This document shows positions 7,155 to 8,377 of a stretch of DNA of 8,377 bases, one piece after another. Source of the DNA: Armatimonadota bacterium (GTDB taxonomy: Bacteria; Armatimonadota; Zipacnadia; Zipacnadales; FEN-943); contig JANZZA010000028.1 in assembly GCA_026419655.1 (NCBI GenBank), forward strand, positions 1 through 8,377, given 5' to 3'. Under the pieces are notes generated by a model that searched no databases, was not told where the DNA came from, and was given only the letters and a program-made list of their open reading frames with translations. How positions within the stretch are numbered: the stretch's first letter is position 1; each line of letters opens with the position of its first letter. Position numbers and translations under genes: made by a program.

Positions 7155-8377
7155 TATTCAGCAGCCACCAACACGAAGTCGTGGTCCGTCAGCCCAAGGT
7201 CTACAGGTCTGCCGCGCTCGAAGGGGACAGTCCACTGCCGTCCGTTATCCAGGTCGTACACTTCCAGCCGTGACGTGCGCAATGGCAGGTGGATGGATAC
7301 CCTCACGTCAACAGGCCGCCGCGCTCGCGTCCAGCCCATCTTGGGGTCTTCCTGAATGGGCACGATTCCCGCAACGTTCCGCAAATAGCACACAAACGCA
7401 TCTCCATCTTCACAGACCAGGTACTGCGCCTCCAGGCCATCCGGCAGCGCAATCTGGGCTGGCAGCGAAGCGACGGCCTCAATGTCCGAAAGCTTCACTA
7501 TTCGCGCGCCAGCACGGCTACGTCCAGTAAAAGCAAAACCGAAATCCACGCCGCGCCGCATGCATGCCCTCGCCGCCAAGCCCATAGCCCAATACATCTC
7601 CGCTCCTTCCGGCGACTGGAAGAAACGGTCGTCAGTTAGCGGGTGAGAGACGTCGAAAACCGACCTTGGGGCCGCCCAGCGATGGCGCAAGAGGCCTACC
7701 CGGTCGGCGATGACCCGCGCAAGCCGAAATTCACTGATTGGCTCGTGGATGGTATTCCAGAAGAAACAGCCGATGTTGCCGCTGAGCAGTTGCGCCCAGA
7801 TACAGTCGCGGGCGCCGAGATGACGGGCCTCGGGCGTCGCCTTATACCACTCGTCTCCGAAAGCTTCTCCAGAAAAAGCGGGCTTGCCCAGCCGTGCGTA
7901 GCGGGCGGTTACGGCCACGGTGACGCCATAGTCCACTTCGGGCGACGTGGTGGCTGCGGCTGGATAGACGTGGTAGGTGTAGAAATCAATGCTGGTTTTC
8001 TCGGCCCAGGTGAGGGGGTCGGCCGACAATAGCCCACCGCCGAGGTGACTGACACAAATCGGCGTGCTCGGGTCCAGGGCCCGAATAAGTCGAATCTGGG
8101 CCTCTGTCCACTCGAAAAACCCATTGGGCTGCTCGTTTTCTATCTCATAAGCAAAAATGTCCGGATTGCCGCGCAGGCGCGGAATCAAATCCCGAAGGTA
8201 GTCGGCCTGGCACGCCAGGACATCCGGGTCGGTCATCGGCGCATCTGTACTCTCAAGCATCCGCTTCCCCACCAGGAAGCGCGCACGATGTGGCGGCAGG
8301 GAGGCAAGCTCCTCGGCCGTGTAGTATGGCAGCACGCACTTTTCCATGACTTCCGGGTCGAAGTAAGCCGCGTAGGT
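7154..8377 (-). CDS. GH5-like (clan GH-A) glycoside hydrolase, N-terminus cut off by the window edge
   Basis: 407 residues are visible and the frame stays open through the right edge, where TYAAYFDPEV precedes Met11, so the ATG at 8347 is internal. The catalytic pattern of clan GH-A retaining hydrolases is present: AYEIENEQP with the likely acid/base Glu82 preceded by Asn81 at the end of strand 4, DFYTYHVYP (131-139) as strand 6, KPAFSGEAFGDEW with the likely nucleophile Glu171 at the end of strand 7, and CFFWNTIHEP (204-213) as strand 8. Residues about 240-290 continue with an additional helical part, and 350-407 (VDVRVSIHLPL, LEVYDLDNG, FVLVAA) form a C-terminal beta-sandwich. GH5, GH2/GH42-like or an unnumbered clan member are all possible; substrate cannot be told. 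Whether it is exported depends on the missing N-terminus. It is the first gene of a likely transcript with the membrane protein. Confidence 0.85.
   Translation of the reverse strand, partial: TYAAYFDPEVMEKCVLPYYTAEELASLPPHRARFLVGKRMLESTDAPMTDPDVLACQADYLRDLIPRLRGNPDIFAYEIENEQPNGFFEWTEAQIRLIRALDPSTPICVSHLGGGLLSADPLTWAEKTSIDFYTYHVYPAAATTSPEVDYGVTVAVTARYARLGKPAFSGEAFGDEWYKATPEARHLGARDCIWAQLLSGNIGCFFWNTIHEPISEFRLARVIADRVGLLRHRWAAPRSVFDVSHPLTDDRFFQSPEGAEMYWAMGLAARACMRRGVDFGFAFTGRSRAGARIVKLSDIEAVASLPAQIALPDGLEAQYLVCEDGDAFVCYLRNVAGIVPIQEDPKMGWTRARRPVDVRVSIHLPLRTSRLEVYDLDNGRQWTVPFERGRPVDLGLTDHDFVLVAAE

Overview
The window is GC-rich bacterial DNA with four real protein-coding genes, all on the minus strand, so transcription runs from high to low coordinates. 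Two genes run off the window ends. Clear Shine-Dalgarno sites precede the genes. The protein families (a DUF4838/GH67-N-like protein, a DUF6785/DUF6784-type membrane protein, and a very large secreted glycosidase-like protein with discoidin and Ig-like domains) are typical of uncultured, polysaccharide-degrading bacteria such as Armatimonadota, Planctomycetota or related phyla. The exact phylum cannot be settled from this sequence, and the family names come from recognising the translated sequences, not from a search.

Layout in order of transcription. (1) Positions 8377-7154: the C-terminal 407 residues of a clan GH-A (GH5-like) glycoside hydrolase, with both catalytic glutamates visible. (2) Positions 7070-5106: a polytopic membrane protein of about 13 transmembrane segments, DUF6785/DUF6784 type. 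It lies close behind gene 1 and is probably in the same transcript. (3) Positions 5105-4857: a 249-base gap with a good intrinsic terminator on the minus strand. (4) Positions 4856-1101: a 1251-residue secreted multidomain protein with a signal peptide, a beta-sandwich, a TIM-barrel-like region that appears to be interrupted by a carbohydrate-binding jelly roll, a helical linker, Ig-like domains and a C-terminal F5/8 type C domain. (5) Positions 1100-529: a 572-base noncoding region carrying two head-to-tail, diverged copies of a 124-125 bp element with terminal inverted repeats. (6) Positions 528-1: the N-terminal 176 residues of a DUF4838/GH67-N-like protein.

Taken together this looks like part of a glycan-utilisation locus. 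The large secreted protein would bind and probably cleave a glycan outside the cytoplasm, the membrane protein is a candidate carrier (its substrate is unknown), and the other two hydrolase-like proteins would act on the same or related sugars. The least explained structure is the tandem pair of small inverted-repeat elements at 711-962. No tRNA, rRNA, CRISPR array, transposase gene or complete plus-strand gene is supported.
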